The notes under the pieces are model-generated. The model made no database searches and was not told the DNA's origin. It saw only the letters and a list, made by a program, of their open reading frames with translations. Of a stretch of DNA of 64,000 bases, positions 7,050 through 16,144 are shown one piece after another (the stretch's first letter is position 1; each line of letters opens with the position of its first letter). The position numbers were made by a program, and so were the translations under genes. The DNA comes from CAZQIC01 sp964593555 (lineage in GTDB: Bacteria; Bacteroidota; Bacteroidia; JAFLBG01): assembly GCA_964593555.1 (NCBI GenBank), contig CAZQIC010000004.1, positions 29,708 through 93,707 of the forward strand, read 5' to 3'.

Positions 7050-8141
7050 TTATTTGGCTTCTACCAGGATGCGGTGCTGGAAAAGTGTCAGTAAAAGTTC
7101 ATTATCCAGCTCAATATCTTCCTTTGTATTCAATTCCTCTATAATAGCTTTTGTAGCCTTGCTGCCGTCAAAAATATCTATCACTACATTTGGGAGTTCA
7201 AATGATGTATCTATCGAGGCAAGTTTTATTGTATAACTATCCTCCCCGGCTTTTTTGAAAACCAGCTCTTCGTTTTTCTTAAGCTTCTCTGGTATTGTAG
7301 TCATCTTGTTCTTTTTGCTCTCAAGGTCTTTTACCAAGATTTCGTTTTGAATACCAACAATTGAATTGTATTCTTCTTTACTCAGTTTATTTACCAATTC
7401 AAAACACTTGATATAAAATTCTGCTTCCTTTCCCTGCCAGTTTCCCCATAGTTTCTGGTAATCTGCTTCTGTAGTAGGCAGGTTATCCAAATCCTCCAAG
7501 CTTAAATTGGAATTGTTTTGTGTTGGAGAGAGGATCGTATTTATAACATCTGTAAGGCTGCTGAGATCAAGCTTCAGCAAACAGTATTTTGTTAAGTTTG
7601 TTTGTGAATAGACAAGGTATCCTTTTACTGAATCCCAAAACATTTTTCCGTTTTGTGCCGCAACTGTTTTACAAAAAAAAGTAGAACAAACGGACTCCCT
7701 GTATTTCCATACGCTGCAATATCCATTTTCTTTAATAAAGTAGGGGCATAGCAGTGTTGAACTGTTTCCGAAACCGGCCCCACTGCCATTGCTATAAATA
7801 ATGTTGTATATTTTGGGAGCATAAACACCTGCGGGACTAACTCCTGTACGTGCTGTTATTCGTTCGTGTATCCTTTTTTTTCCTTCATCCATCTGCGGAT
7901 CTGGATCGGAGAGTATTCCACCGATCAGATAGTTGGGAAGAGAGGGATGATAAGTACAGCATTTTTTATCAGGCAAAAAAGGCCGCATTGCCAACTGCTC
8001 TTTGTTTTTGTCATCACCGCACACCATAGCACAATTGGCGCAGGTGGCAAATGTTTCTTTTGGAACAGTCTCATTAAAAATATCCGGGAATAGCTTATGG
8101 TATATTACGGGTAATTCCAAATTTATTTTTTGCTGAGCCAT
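7050..8141 (-). CDS. Cysteine-cluster protein, possible metal binder
   Basis: A 363-residue soluble protein with no signal peptide. Cysteines are clustered: CATCANCAMVCG near residue 34, KCCTYHP near 60, then a region with CSVWKYRESVCSTFFCK near residue 145-165. The arrangement recalls the YkgJ/UPF0153 zinc- or iron-binding cysteine-cluster proteins, but the protein is longer and the spacing differs, so membership is uncertain. The C-terminal third is Lys/Glu-rich with IDIFDGSKATKAIIEELN, resembling a winged-helix or degenerate regulatory fold. Function unknown. Confidence 0.6.
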   Translation of the reverse strand: MAQQKINLELPVIYHKLFPDIFNETVPKETFATCANCAMVCGDDKNKEQLAMRPFLPDKKCCTYHPSLPNYLIGGILSDPDPQMDEGKKRIHERITARTGVSPAGVYAPKIYNIIYSNGSGAGFGNSSTLLCPYFIKENGYCSVWKYRESVCSTFFCKTVAAQNGKMFWDSVKGYLVYSQTNLTKYCLLKLDLSSLTDVINTILSPTQNNSNLSLEDLDNLPTTEADYQKLWGNWQGKEAEFYIKCFELVNKLSKEEYNSIVGIQNEILVKDLESKKNKMTTIPEKLKKNEELVFKKAGEDSYTIKLASIDTSFELPNVVIDIFDGSKATKAIIEELNTKEDIELDNELLLTLFQHRILVEAK

Positions 8142-8208
8142 ACTTCTATCTTTTTACTAAAATAAATATAATATCGATTGTTATTAAATGATTATTTAAT
8201 GCATGCGC

Positions 8209-8245
8209 AAAAAAAAACTCCCCTGAGTTTTCAGGGGAGTTTTTT
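8209..8245. terminator. Strong bidirectional intrinsic terminator
   Basis: A perfect 10-bp stem, ACTCCCCTGA (8217-8226) and TCAGGGGAGT (8231-8240), with a 4-nt loop, is flanked by an A-run (8209-8217) and a T-run (8240-8245). It therefore works in both directions and closes the minus-strand surface-fibre operon 17-46 bp after the subunit stop at 8263. Confidence 0.9.
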
Positions 8246-8262
8246 ATGAGACTAACTTAAGA

Positions 8263-9114
8263 CTATTGATCTTGAGCTAAAATGTATTTTACATACATTG
8301 TATAAACTCCAGGTTGTGCGTAAGCATCAGCGTTAGAGATCAATGTAGTAGCAGCACCAGCAGCAACAACTGAAGCAGCTGTATTATTAACTGCAGTAGC
8401 AGCATCGTGTGCAGGGAATTTTGCAGGTAAACCTGGAACAATTCTGTAATCCATTACATAGTAATAGTCACTTGTTACACCAGTCTCTAACAAATAGCTT
8501 CCACCAGCAACTGAACAACCAGCAACGGTAGTAGAACCACCAGCGATGTATTTTTCAGAAGCTGTAGCAGCGTTTGAAGATAATGGAGGATTGTAAGGAG
8601 TAGCGTTGCTTGGGCAATATACTAAGTTATCACTAGCAATAGTGTTAGCTGTAGTACGGATTGCGAAAGGATCGCTATAATCACTTTCTGCAGCTGTCAT
8701 AGAACCAGCGCAACCAGCGATTGTAGGGTTTCCAGGGAATTGGTGTAACTCAAGGGATGTTAAAGGAATCTCGTCAACCTCGTTAACACCAATTGATGTT
8801 CCTTCGTATTGAACTTGATTATCCCAAAGGTAGTCACCTACGTTGCTTTGAGAAAGGCCTGCAGCCCAAAGATCCCAAGATACTGTAGCACTAACCTTCA
8901 AAATTGTAGCTCCGTATTTTGTAATACCAGAGTAATACTCATTAATTTCATCAAATGTAAAGTCCAATTGCTCAGGGCCTTCCATTTTAAGTTGCAAAAT
9001 AGGCTGCAAATCCATTGTAATTGTGACATTTTTTTCGTCGTTTAACTGCGCGAATGCAGTAGACGTGGCAGCCACAGCTACAACACAAGCCGCTGATCTT
9101 AGATACTTTTTCAT
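8263..9114 (-). CDS. Secreted fibre subunit-like protein, probable major subunit
   Basis: A 283-residue exported protein with a clear signal peptide ending AFAQ. It is a paralogue of the protein at 16145-16843. Shared are DFTFDxxxxxxSGIT then GAT(I/L)L near the N-terminus, GSYL near the middle, and the C-terminal block YxxxMDYRI-P ending in a PGVY-xxx-V strand. The body is Ala/Thr/Ser-rich with few charged residues, as in fimbrial subunits. Codons are strongly biased to a few (GCT, GCA, GGT, GTA, AAC), as in highly expressed genes. It has its own promoter and terminator and follows a PapD-like chaperone gene. The role as major fibre subunit is inferred from this context. Confidence 0.65.
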   Translation of the reverse strand: MKKYLRSAACVVAVAATSTAFAQLNDEKNVTITMDLQPILQLKMEGPEQLDFTFDEINEYYSGITKYGATILKVSATVSWDLWAAGLSQSNVGDYLWDNQVQYEGTSIGVNEVDEIPLTSLELHQFPGNPTIAGCAGSMTAAESDYSDPFAIRTTANTIASDNLVYCPSNATPYNPPLSSNAATASEKYIAGGSTTVAGCSVAGGSYLLETGVTSDYYYVMDYRIVPGLPAKFPAHDAATAVNNTAASVVAAGAATTLISNADAYAQPGVYTMYVKYILAQDQ

Positions 9115-9139
9115 AGTGGTCGTTTTTAGTTTAACAATA

Positions 9140-9169
9140 CAAATATAACTGATTAATTGACAAAAACAA
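9140..9169 (-). promoter_or_regulatory. Bacteroidetes-type promoter of the subunit gene
   Basis: On the minus strand TTG (9169-9167), a 19-nt spacer and TATATTTG (9147-9140) match TTG-N19-TAnnTTTG exactly. The expected start is some 20 nt before the ATG at 9114. Confidence 0.75.
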
Positions 9170-9233
9170 GTAAAATGCTGTTTTTAATGGGAATTTAATT
9201 GGTTTTTACGTTGAGAAAAGGCAATTGTTACGT

Positions 9234-10190
9234 TTATTCCACTTTAAATTCCAAATCGGCAGCTTCAATCTCTTCTTTACTTCCAAAATCAAGCACTGCG
9301 GTTGCAACATAGTTGCCTTTTGCAAGGCTACCAGGCAGTTTAAAATCCAGTATTCTTTCCTTCGCAGGAAAGATTGTAAACTGCTTTACAAATAACTTTT
9401 CTTTGTAGCCGGTGTTCAAATTATTTACTTCAATATAAAGCTTACAAAAGCCAAGACCATCGCCAACATTTTTAGCATTAACCGAAACGTATTTATCTGT
9501 CTTGTCATAATTGAAATTAAATTTTGTGATCTCTACTTTATTTAATTTAACATTGGGCGGATTTTGAAATATATACACACCAAATCCAAAAACGGGAATA
9601 ATACCCATTACCACATTGTCTTTTTCATTATTAGAAGGAGTTATATATTTTTTTTCTGTTGTTTGGTCTACCATTATTAAACACCATGCCGCTTTGTATG
9701 AATTTGGTTCATCAGGTATAGTTAATGTTATAGCAATTTTTTTTGCTTCACCCGGTTTAAGCTCAATAAAGCTGGGTGTTATGCTAACGTTTTTTGATAA
9801 GCCATACTCAAATGGCGTTCCTCTTGGAAGCTGCGCAACAGCCCCTTTATCGTTCATGTCGTAATCAGAAACACTTACTTTAAATTTCTCATGCCTCCGG
9901 GTATCATTAGTAACTGTAATGTATTTTGTTTCGGTAGTACCTGGCTTAGTTCTGAAACGAATATTAGATGGAGAAACTGCAATTCCCATATCTGTAATTC
10001 CTGTGTCAGATCCTGCAGGGGCGGCAACCGGCGCAGGGCTGGGAGCCGGAGCTGCCGAAACCGTTGAAGCAGGTACCGGTGTTGGTTCATTTTGTTTTGT
10101 AGAATCGGTCACCTGCGAAAAAACAGAATAATGACAAAAAAAAGAAAAAAGAAAAATTGAAATACTTAAGCTTTTAGTCATTTTGTTCAT
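9234..10190 (-). CDS. PapD-like periplasmic chaperone
   Basis: A 318-residue exported protein. After the signal peptide and a Pro/Ala-rich linker (about 35-62), two immunoglobulin-like domains follow. The first begins MGIAVSPSNIRFRTKPG, continues with TKYITVTND, and has SITPSFIELKPGEAKKIAI and a later SYKAAWCLIMVD. This is the order and spacing of fimbrial chaperone domain 1 (SP..v.y.....s..v.v.N, PP.f.l.pg, YR). The second domain (about 205-318) is also beta-rich. Chaperones of this class stabilise fibre subunits by donor-strand complementation. It lies 44 bp after an OmpA-like gene and 119 bp before the subunit gene. DUF916/WxL-type proteins share the fold and are an alternative label. Confidence 0.7.
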   Translation of the reverse strand: MNKMTKSLSISIFLFSFFCHYSVFSQVTDSTKQNEPTPVPASTVSAAPAPSPAPVAAPAGSDTGITDMGIAVSPSNIRFRTKPGTTETKYITVTNDTRRHEKFKVSVSDYDMNDKGAVAQLPRGTPFEYGLSKNVSITPSFIELKPGEAKKIAITLTIPDEPNSYKAAWCLIMVDQTTEKKYITPSNNEKDNVVMGIIPVFGFGVYIFQNPPNVKLNKVEITKFNFNYDKTDKYVSVNAKNVGDGLGFCKLYIEVNNLNTGYKEKLFVKQFTIFPAKERILDFKLPGSLAKGNYVATAVLDFGSKEEIEAADLEFKVE

Positions 10191-10234
10191 ATGATAAACC
10201 TATCCGATTATAACTATGGTAAAGTTACTAATTC

Positions 10235-11776
10235 TTACTTGTTTATCAATAATATTTCTACCCTCATATTTTTCTTTATTTCATCCCAGTTTTTTGTTGA
10301 TTGATAAACGGGCCGGTCTCCGCCATAGCTATTGATTTTTATTCGGCTTTCATTTATCCCATAGCTCATTAGTTGTGCTTTTATCTTGTTTGCTCTCGCA
10401 AGTGATAATTGTTTGCTTGTGCCTTCAAAAAGCCACTCAATATCTTTTTTTGAAATTATTTTTTCGGGCCTTATATGTTGATTGCCATTGGAGTGGCCCG
10501 CTATCTCTATAATAGCGTTTGGATTCTTTTTTAGGAAAAGCTTTAGTTTATTCATCTCAAATTCAGATTCGGGTTTGGTTACAGGCGTGTTTGGATAAAA
10601 ATAAATGGTGTTCAGTAAAGTGTTTTTATTTAACAGAACAGGTTCCAGTTTTATCTCAAGCACGCCAGGATCTTTTACCGATGAATCAGGTTTTGAAAGG
10701 GTATTAAAGGTTAAGGAATAATCGAAATATTCTTCTGATGTGAAGGTTAATTTATATTGCTTATTGCCAGGTAGCGTAAACTCGTTTATCCCGTTTTCTT
10801 TTTGCTGAGCATAAATAGGTTTGTTGTCGTCGGTTGAGATAATTACAGGGCTCGTTTTGATGAATTCGCCTGAATAGACATCAGACAAAAGGCACTTCAG
10901 TTTTACAAGTTGTACTGTGTCCTTCTTTTTTTCAATCGGTTTAATTATATTTTCTATAACGGGCTTTTGTTTGTCAATGAAATTATTCACTTCTCCAGAA
11001 GAGTTAAATACTTCGCCTTTCGAAACAAATCTATCCTGTATCTCCACAGTTTTTTCGTTGAAAGCAATGGAAGATAATTGTACTGGTTTCACATTCAGCG
11101 GCGGACACAGCGAGTTTTTAATTCTCGCTACAGCGTTTTGTCGTTCTTCTTCGGGTGTAAGTTCTCTATAGGCCGTGCTTGAATCTTCTGTGATTACCGA
11201 AGATTCATTTTTCATTGCTTTAAGTACATATGAATAATCACAGGTGACAAGGTCAATTATATGTCCCGATCCCTTGCCCCAGATGTGAATTATTTCAATG
11301 TAGATCGCATCTCCTTTTTTTACAGGAATAGTTTTGGTGAATACAAGGTTGTTGCGAAATGTTTGTGTCTGTTCTGAATCATGCCAGGTACGCTGGACTT
11401 TAATATCATTAATATGAAATATTTTATTTTTTTCGGCAGCATCACAAAAATTCAGGTCGTTTTCTATTTGCATTAATTTAAAATCGTAACGATCGCCTTC
11501 GTCAATTGGAAACAGATTAAATTTTAAGTCGCAGTCCTTGTTAAATACAATTTTGTACCAGAATGGCTGAAGGCTACTGCTATCGTTTTGGAAATTTGCC
11601 TCATAAAACAAACTAAAATGTCCTACGGTGCGGGCTTGGGCAGGCATTACTATTTCTTTTACAGCGCCCGAACCTTCATATTTCCTTTTTTGTGAAAATA
11701 AAGGTTGCTGCAAAAAAGTAATTGCTACAAAGAGCAGAAGCATTTTTAAATATTTCATTTGTAGTGGCCGGCTCAT
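10235..11776 (-). CDS. OmpA-like protein with carboxypeptidase-like domain (fibre cluster)
   Basis: A 513-residue exported protein (second possible start at 11758, MKYLKMLLL, gives a cleaner signal peptide). There is a beta-rich N-terminal half, a carboxypeptidase-regulatory-like domain at about 285-375, and an OmpA C-terminal domain from about 385. In the OmpA motif the usual GHTD is GHSN, with an insertion of about 25 residues before LSLARA; the Arg that binds diaminopimelate is kept but the Asp is not. The same change occurs in the neighbour at 11773-12654, whose stop overlaps this start (ATGA). Likely an outer-membrane/peptidoglycan link for the fibre system. Confidence 0.8.
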   Translation of the reverse strand: MSRPLQMKYLKMLLLFVAITFLQQPLFSQKRKYEGSGAVKEIVMPAQARTVGHFSLFYEANFQNDSSSLQPFWYKIVFNKDCDLKFNLFPIDEGDRYDFKLMQIENDLNFCDAAEKNKIFHINDIKVQRTWHDSEQTQTFRNNLVFTKTIPVKKGDAIYIEIIHIWGKGSGHIIDLVTCDYSYVLKAMKNESSVITEDSSTAYRELTPEEERQNAVARIKNSLCPPLNVKPVQLSSIAFNEKTVEIQDRFVSKGEVFNSSGEVNNFIDKQKPVIENIIKPIEKKKDTVQLVKLKCLLSDVYSGEFIKTSPVIISTDDNKPIYAQQKENGINEFTLPGNKQYKLTFTSEEYFDYSLTFNTLSKPDSSVKDPGVLEIKLEPVLLNKNTLLNTIYFYPNTPVTKPESEFEMNKLKLFLKKNPNAIIEIAGHSNGNQHIRPEKIISKKDIEWLFEGTSKQLSLARANKIKAQLMSYGINESRIKINSYGGDRPVYQSTKNWDEIKKNMRVEILLINK

Positions 11777-12654
11777 TTTTTTTCAATATGAATTTCAACC
11801 CGCATGTTTTTCATGCTTTCACTTAATGTTGTTGCGTCCGGGTATAGTTCTTTCCGTCCTCCCCATCCTTTTGTGTTTATTCTTGTTGCGTCAATTCCTT
11901 TTTTTGTCAAAAAAATTTTCACTTCTTCGGCGCGTTTTTTGGAAAGTTTTTTTGCCGTTCCATGGAAAGCCCATTCACCACCTATTCGTGTTCTTTTATC
12001 ATCCTTTGAGATATACCTGTTGCTGTTGGTGTGGCCTTCAATGGAAATAATTACTGCTGAATTGTTTTTCATGTACGAATAAAGTTCAGCAAGTTCATTG
12101 CTTGATTGTGTTTTGAATACAGGTGTGTTGGGGTGAAAATAAATATTTCTTAAAACAAAGTTTTCATGTGCTCTGTATGGAGTTAATGTTATCTCATATG
12201 TATTTAATTCGCCAACAACTATAGATGAAATGATTGTACTTTGTTCAAAATTTTTGTAGCCTATTACATTACACTCGATAAAATATTTTTTATCCTTCTC
12301 TACAACAAATTCATATTGACCGTATTTAATCTGTTTCACTTCAACTTTTTTTCCGGATGTTTCTTCTGATATTTTTGGGATGTGAGCAACTGCAATTCCA
12401 TGTTCTGCTTCGCTGATAAAACAGCGTATCGGCATTATTTTTTTATTCATTAATGGATCGCCAAATTTTTCTTTTGAATTGTATGTCTCAGTTTGTTCTT
12501 GGACGATTTGAATATTTTTTGGAGAAGAGACAATATTTATGAATGGTTTTTGATCATTCGGAGAAATAGTTGAAGAATCTGACTGAGCCAATAATTCGGC
12601 CTGGCAAATAAATGTAAATGAAAAGACCGTGAGGAAATATTTATAAAACTGCAC
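11773..12654 (-). CDS. Small OmpA-like protein (fibre cluster)
   Basis: A 293-residue exported protein with a GTG start, a signal peptide ending LLAQ, a carboxypeptidase-like domain (about 90-160) and an OmpA C-terminal domain (about 165-293). The peptidoglycan-binding motif reads GHTN rather than GHTD, followed by a WAFHGTAKKLSKKRA segment closely matching the neighbour's WLFEGTSKQLSLARA. The two are probably a duplication. It overlaps the next gene by 4 bp and so is co-translated with it. It lies 112 bp after the usher-like gene. Confidence 0.8.
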   Translation of the reverse strand: MQFYKYFLTVFSFTFICQAELLAQSDSSTISPNDQKPFINIVSSPKNIQIVQEQTETYNSKEKFGDPLMNKKIMPIRCFISEAEHGIAVAHIPKISEETSGKKVEVKQIKYGQYEFVVEKDKKYFIECNVIGYKNFEQSTIISSIVVGELNTYEITLTPYRAHENFVLRNIYFHPNTPVFKTQSSNELAELYSYMKNNSAVIISIEGHTNSNRYISKDDKRTRIGGEWAFHGTAKKLSKKRAEEVKIFLTKKGIDATRINTKGWGGRKELYPDATTLSESMKNMRVEIHIEKK

Positions 12655-12766
12655 AGGTTAAAGTTATTTCCAATAGTGCAGTGATATTTAATCACTCAAA
12701 ATAAATATCAACTTAAACGTGTTAATAGCTGCAAGATATGAGCAGGATGAATAGAGGAAGCCGAAT

Positions 12767-15700
12767 CTATTTTTTCTTAAGCTTGGCCGCTTCTAAGGTA
12801 ATAGGTTTGCCATCGAAGTAGGCTGTTACGTAAGCACCAGGGAATCCAACACGCACAAGATTTTCTTTTTCAATAGCTGCGGCTCCTTCAGAATCAAATG
12901 TTCCTGCGCAAATACGAACGAAGTTATTGTCGATCCTTTCGTAACCCATTTGTTTCATACCATCAAAGACCTTAGGGTTAAGCGGCTTCTGGAAGGCACC
13001 GATCTGCACGGTATACCTGAGTCCTTTTGTTTTGGTGAGGTCTTCGAATTTTTTAAGCAGCGCATCTTTTGCTACATCCCATGTAGGATATGGCCTTACG
13101 TTAGCCGCCTCTGCATTTGCCTGAGCCACACGATCAATCATCGGACCATTTGGCCCTCCACCCTGAATAAGATTTCCATTTGCATCGAAGCGTTTACTAA
13201 TTATTTTTCTCTTTGCCTCGATCACAAAAAATGTAATGAAAAGATTTTCGGTATTACGGTCAAGGTTCAGTTCAATGTTGTTTTGCAATAAGGAAAAACG
13301 ATCGCCAAGTATATTCTCATCCATGTTCAACGTAAATTTTCCATAAGGAACATAGAAGCTGAATGATCCGTCTTTTTCAGTAAGTGTACTTATTTGTTTT
13401 CCGTTAATGGCAGTGATCTTAATGCCTGAAAGATCAAGCGGTCGTTCAAGATTTTTGGCTGCTGTTTCGCGCTCAACAACTACTTTACCATAAATTTTAA
13501 TTCCTTTTACAAACGGAACGTAAACAATGGCGGTATCTTTCCTGTTTTTAACCACCTCAAGTTCTTCATCAACATATGGGAAATAACCTCCAAGATCGGC
13601 AAGTGAAAATACATAGATAGGGTACTTCCCCATTGCAATATTTTTAATGGAAGCTCTACCCTTAACGTTTGTCAGCACCTCCATTTTGTCCACGCCAATC
13701 ACAACATTTTCCAATGAATATTCGTTGCCGTCTTTTTTCTTATTGCCATTAAGGTCGATGAAAGCTACAAAGTCTAAGTCATAAAACTTTTTCTTGGAAT
13801 AAGGAATAGGTATTCCAAATTCTTTGCGCGCACCAAAAAGCATGTTAAATCCCCTTGTTGTGACGGGGCCCGTTTCGGGAAGCACAAGGCCAGTAGAACT
13901 TGCTTCAAGGCGAGCAATAGAAGCATCTGTTCTTGCGGAATTGTAATTAAGTGCAATCCGGAGCCGCCATCCGGAATTAGTGTAATAATATAGTTCAGGA
14001 GTGTAGTTTATCGAATGTCTTTTTAATACACTGTAGTAAGAGTGGCTTAAGAAATGCTGTAGTACAAAGTGTGTGTTTTTAAATTGGTACTGATAGTTTA
14101 ATGATGTTCCAAAACTTTGAGGCGACCTTGTGCCCAATATATCAACATTTAAAGCAGAAACATTTCCATAACTGTATCTGAAATTTGCGCTGACGGTTCT
14201 GTAGCGGAAGAGGAAGAAATACTGAAAGAAGAAATAATCTCTTATCGGACGCTCTCCTATTTCCCTGTTGTAACCGGTGAGTATAGAGTTGCTGAGGAGC
14301 CTGTTGGTTTCGTAATTATAGTTTCCAAAATTTAAGTTCATGCCCCGTGAATGGTAGGCTCTTGTGTTAATCATTGTTACGTTGTAAAACAATCCGGGCG
14401 TAACATAATTGTCATTTATTTTTATTCCAATATTCGCTGCGTTTCTGTAGTTTTTAAACGTTGTCATTGGTAAAATTCCTGAGAGATAAAAAGATTCTCT
14501 TTTGTTGTAGAAGCTATTGGCTTGCAAATTTAATTTGTTGCTTATTTTGTATGATCCGTTTCCGTAGCATGACCACATTTCACCGTTGTTATATGGGTCA
14601 AATAATTTGGACATGTAGTAAATATTGGCGTTGAACTTTAGTCGGCGGCTCTCCAGATAAGTTCCCGAGTAGCCTGTGCTTAAATTAAATCCGGTACGTC
14701 TAAAACTATTCGTTGCTAATGTTGATCTGTGAGCTGCAATCACCCCCCCAAGCGATACGGTTTGATTTTTCGCAACTTTAAAACTTGAGCCAATTTTAAT
14801 AAAGTTTGAACTTAAACTCAAATTATGTTGAATCCTCCTGGTGAATCCAATTGAGAAATTTCCGAATGATGGTCTGAAATTGTAAAATGTACTAAAGGCT
14901 TCCCGGGTGGGTGGTAAAAAAAGTCTGCGGCTTTTCGTATAGGAGGCCCCAACTGTATGCCGTTTGTTTATAATATATTTAACTGCGATTCCACGACCCG
15001 ATGAGCTAAAGCTCCCGGCACCAAGTCCGCCGATATCACCAAAGTCAATTTGATATTTTTTGTCATAATAACCCACATAATAAGAACTGCCTAATAAATA
15101 TTGGTTGGTGTAATAGTTGTTCGTGAAAAATAGCTGCGAAAAATAATTAAGGCTTGCTCCGTTATCAAGGAAAGTAGAACCTCTTAGGTTCAAATTCATA
15201 ATAGGCTGTCCACCTAAAATATTTGTAATGTTTGCATCAAAAATGAGTGGAAAATAACTGTAGCCGTAAGGGTTGGCTTTATATTCATCACCAAGTTTAA
15301 GAAAATCGATTTTCTTGTTTTTTTGATGGACTGTGCTGTGCCGTGCTTTTGGTTCGCTCGTTTTGGCGTAAAGTGTATACATTTTACTTTCGCTTTGTGA
15401 AGTAGGTTTATGATTATCAATATCTACTCTCCTGAAATTACGCAGTCCGTTTATGTATTTTACTTTGTATTTAAATGTTGTATCCTGATTTGGTTTTAAG
15501 GTGAGCTGAGTTAACACTTTGGAAATTATCTTTTCTGTAGTGTCCATGAGCAAAAGTTTGTCTCTGAAATTCTCAAAATCCAGCAACAGCTCCTGATCTT
15601 CGTTACCGGAATTAATTATTCCGAGTTGAAACGAACTAGTATTCTCGTTATTTAAAAAATAAATTTTTTCACTGGGTTCAACAGTCAATTCCCATTTGCT

Positions 15701-16129
15701 CTGTTTTTCTCTAATCACGTAAAAACTCGCAACAGCAATTGGTGTGCTGTCTTTTTCCAACACGTATGCATTGATCAGGTACTTGGTGTTGCCTTTAATT
15801 TTTCCGTAAGGAATTATTCTAACCGGTAAAAAAATACTGTCACCTGTTTCAAGTGTATATAATTTGGCTCTGGAACTAAGTACTTTCCATGATGGTGGAT
15901 AAGCAACTTCAATTGAAACACTGAGTGGTTTGGTGCCCTTGTTATCTAGGCGTAAAGTTTTTGAAATTATTTGCCCCTCTTTAAGTTCGTAAGGTATGGT
16001 GTCAAATTTCGCAACTATTCTTTTTGTGCTGTCTTTCCCAAATACTTGGGCCGCAATTCGTTGAGAATGAAAAGCACCGCAAAATAGGATGAAAAATAAA
16101 ATTGTTGAATGTTTGCTTAATCTCCACAT
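12767..16129 (-). CDS. Usher-like outer-membrane barrel protein with SPOR-like domain
   Basis: A 1120-residue exported protein. Residues about 30-270 are Ig-like beta domains (KGTKPLSVSIEVAYPPSW). Residues about 280-775 are a long series of alternating Tyr/Phe/Asn-rich strands typical of a large beta-barrel, including YQIDFGDIGGLGAGSF, which recalls the GD-containing start of fimbrial usher barrels. At about 785-850 there is an SdrD-B-like domain (FIDLNGNKKKDG), then a carboxypeptidase-like domain (about 875-940), and from about 1037 a SPOR-like repeat (YTVQIGAF). It starts 15 bp after the upstream subunit gene. The usher role is inferred from size, barrel, terminal beta-domains and the chaperone/subunit neighbours; a porin or other barrel is possible. 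Confidence 0.62.
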   Translation of the reverse strand: MWRLSKHSTILFFILFCGAFHSQRIAAQVFGKDSTKRIVAKFDTIPYELKEGQIISKTLRLDNKGTKPLSVSIEVAYPPSWKVLSSRAKLYTLETGDSIFLPVRIIPYGKIKGNTKYLINAYVLEKDSTPIAVASFYVIREKQSKWELTVEPSEKIYFLNNENTSSFQLGIINSGNEDQELLLDFENFRDKLLLMDTTEKIISKVLTQLTLKPNQDTTFKYKVKYINGLRNFRRVDIDNHKPTSQSESKMYTLYAKTSEPKARHSTVHQKNKKIDFLKLGDEYKANPYGYSYFPLIFDANITNILGGQPIMNLNLRGSTFLDNGASLNYFSQLFFTNNYYTNQYLLGSSYYVGYYDKKYQIDFGDIGGLGAGSFSSSGRGIAVKYIINKRHTVGASYTKSRRLFLPPTREAFSTFYNFRPSFGNFSIGFTRRIQHNLSLSSNFIKIGSSFKVAKNQTVSLGGVIAAHRSTLATNSFRRTGFNLSTGYSGTYLESRRLKFNANIYYMSKLFDPYNNGEMWSCYGNGSYKISNKLNLQANSFYNKRESFYLSGILPMTTFKNYRNAANIGIKINDNYVTPGLFYNVTMINTRAYHSRGMNLNFGNYNYETNRLLSNSILTGYNREIGERPIRDYFFFQYFFLFRYRTVSANFRYSYGNVSALNVDILGTRSPQSFGTSLNYQYQFKNTHFVLQHFLSHSYYSVLKRHSINYTPELYYYTNSGWRLRIALNYNSARTDASIARLEASSTGLVLPETGPVTTRGFNMLFGARKEFGIPIPYSKKKFYDLDFVAFIDLNGNKKKDGNEYSLENVVIGVDKMEVLTNVKGRASIKNIAMGKYPIYVFSLADLGGYFPYVDEELEVVKNRKDTAIVYVPFVKGIKIYGKVVVERETAAKNLERPLDLSGIKITAINGKQISTLTEKDGSFSFYVPYGKFTLNMDENILGDRFSLLQNNIELNLDRNTENLFITFFVIEAKRKIISKRFDANGNLIQGGGPNGPMIDRVAQANAEAANVRPYPTWDVAKDALLKKFEDLTKTKGLRYTVQIGAFQKPLNPKVFDGMKQMGYERIDNNFVRICAGTFDSEGAAAIEKENLVRVGFPGAYVTAYFDGKPITLEAAKLKKK

Positions 16130-16144
16130 AAATGATCAGAGTAT

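Noticed and set aside
8217..8240. CRISPR or regulatory palindrome at the strong hairpin
   Set aside because: Single hairpin with A- and T-tracts on each side, fully explained as a bidirectional terminator.
12680..12696. AGTGAT/ATCACT inverted repeat between the usher-like and OmpA-like genes
   Set aside because: Only 6 bp arms in A+T-rich DNA, with no promoter motif at the right place; likely chance.
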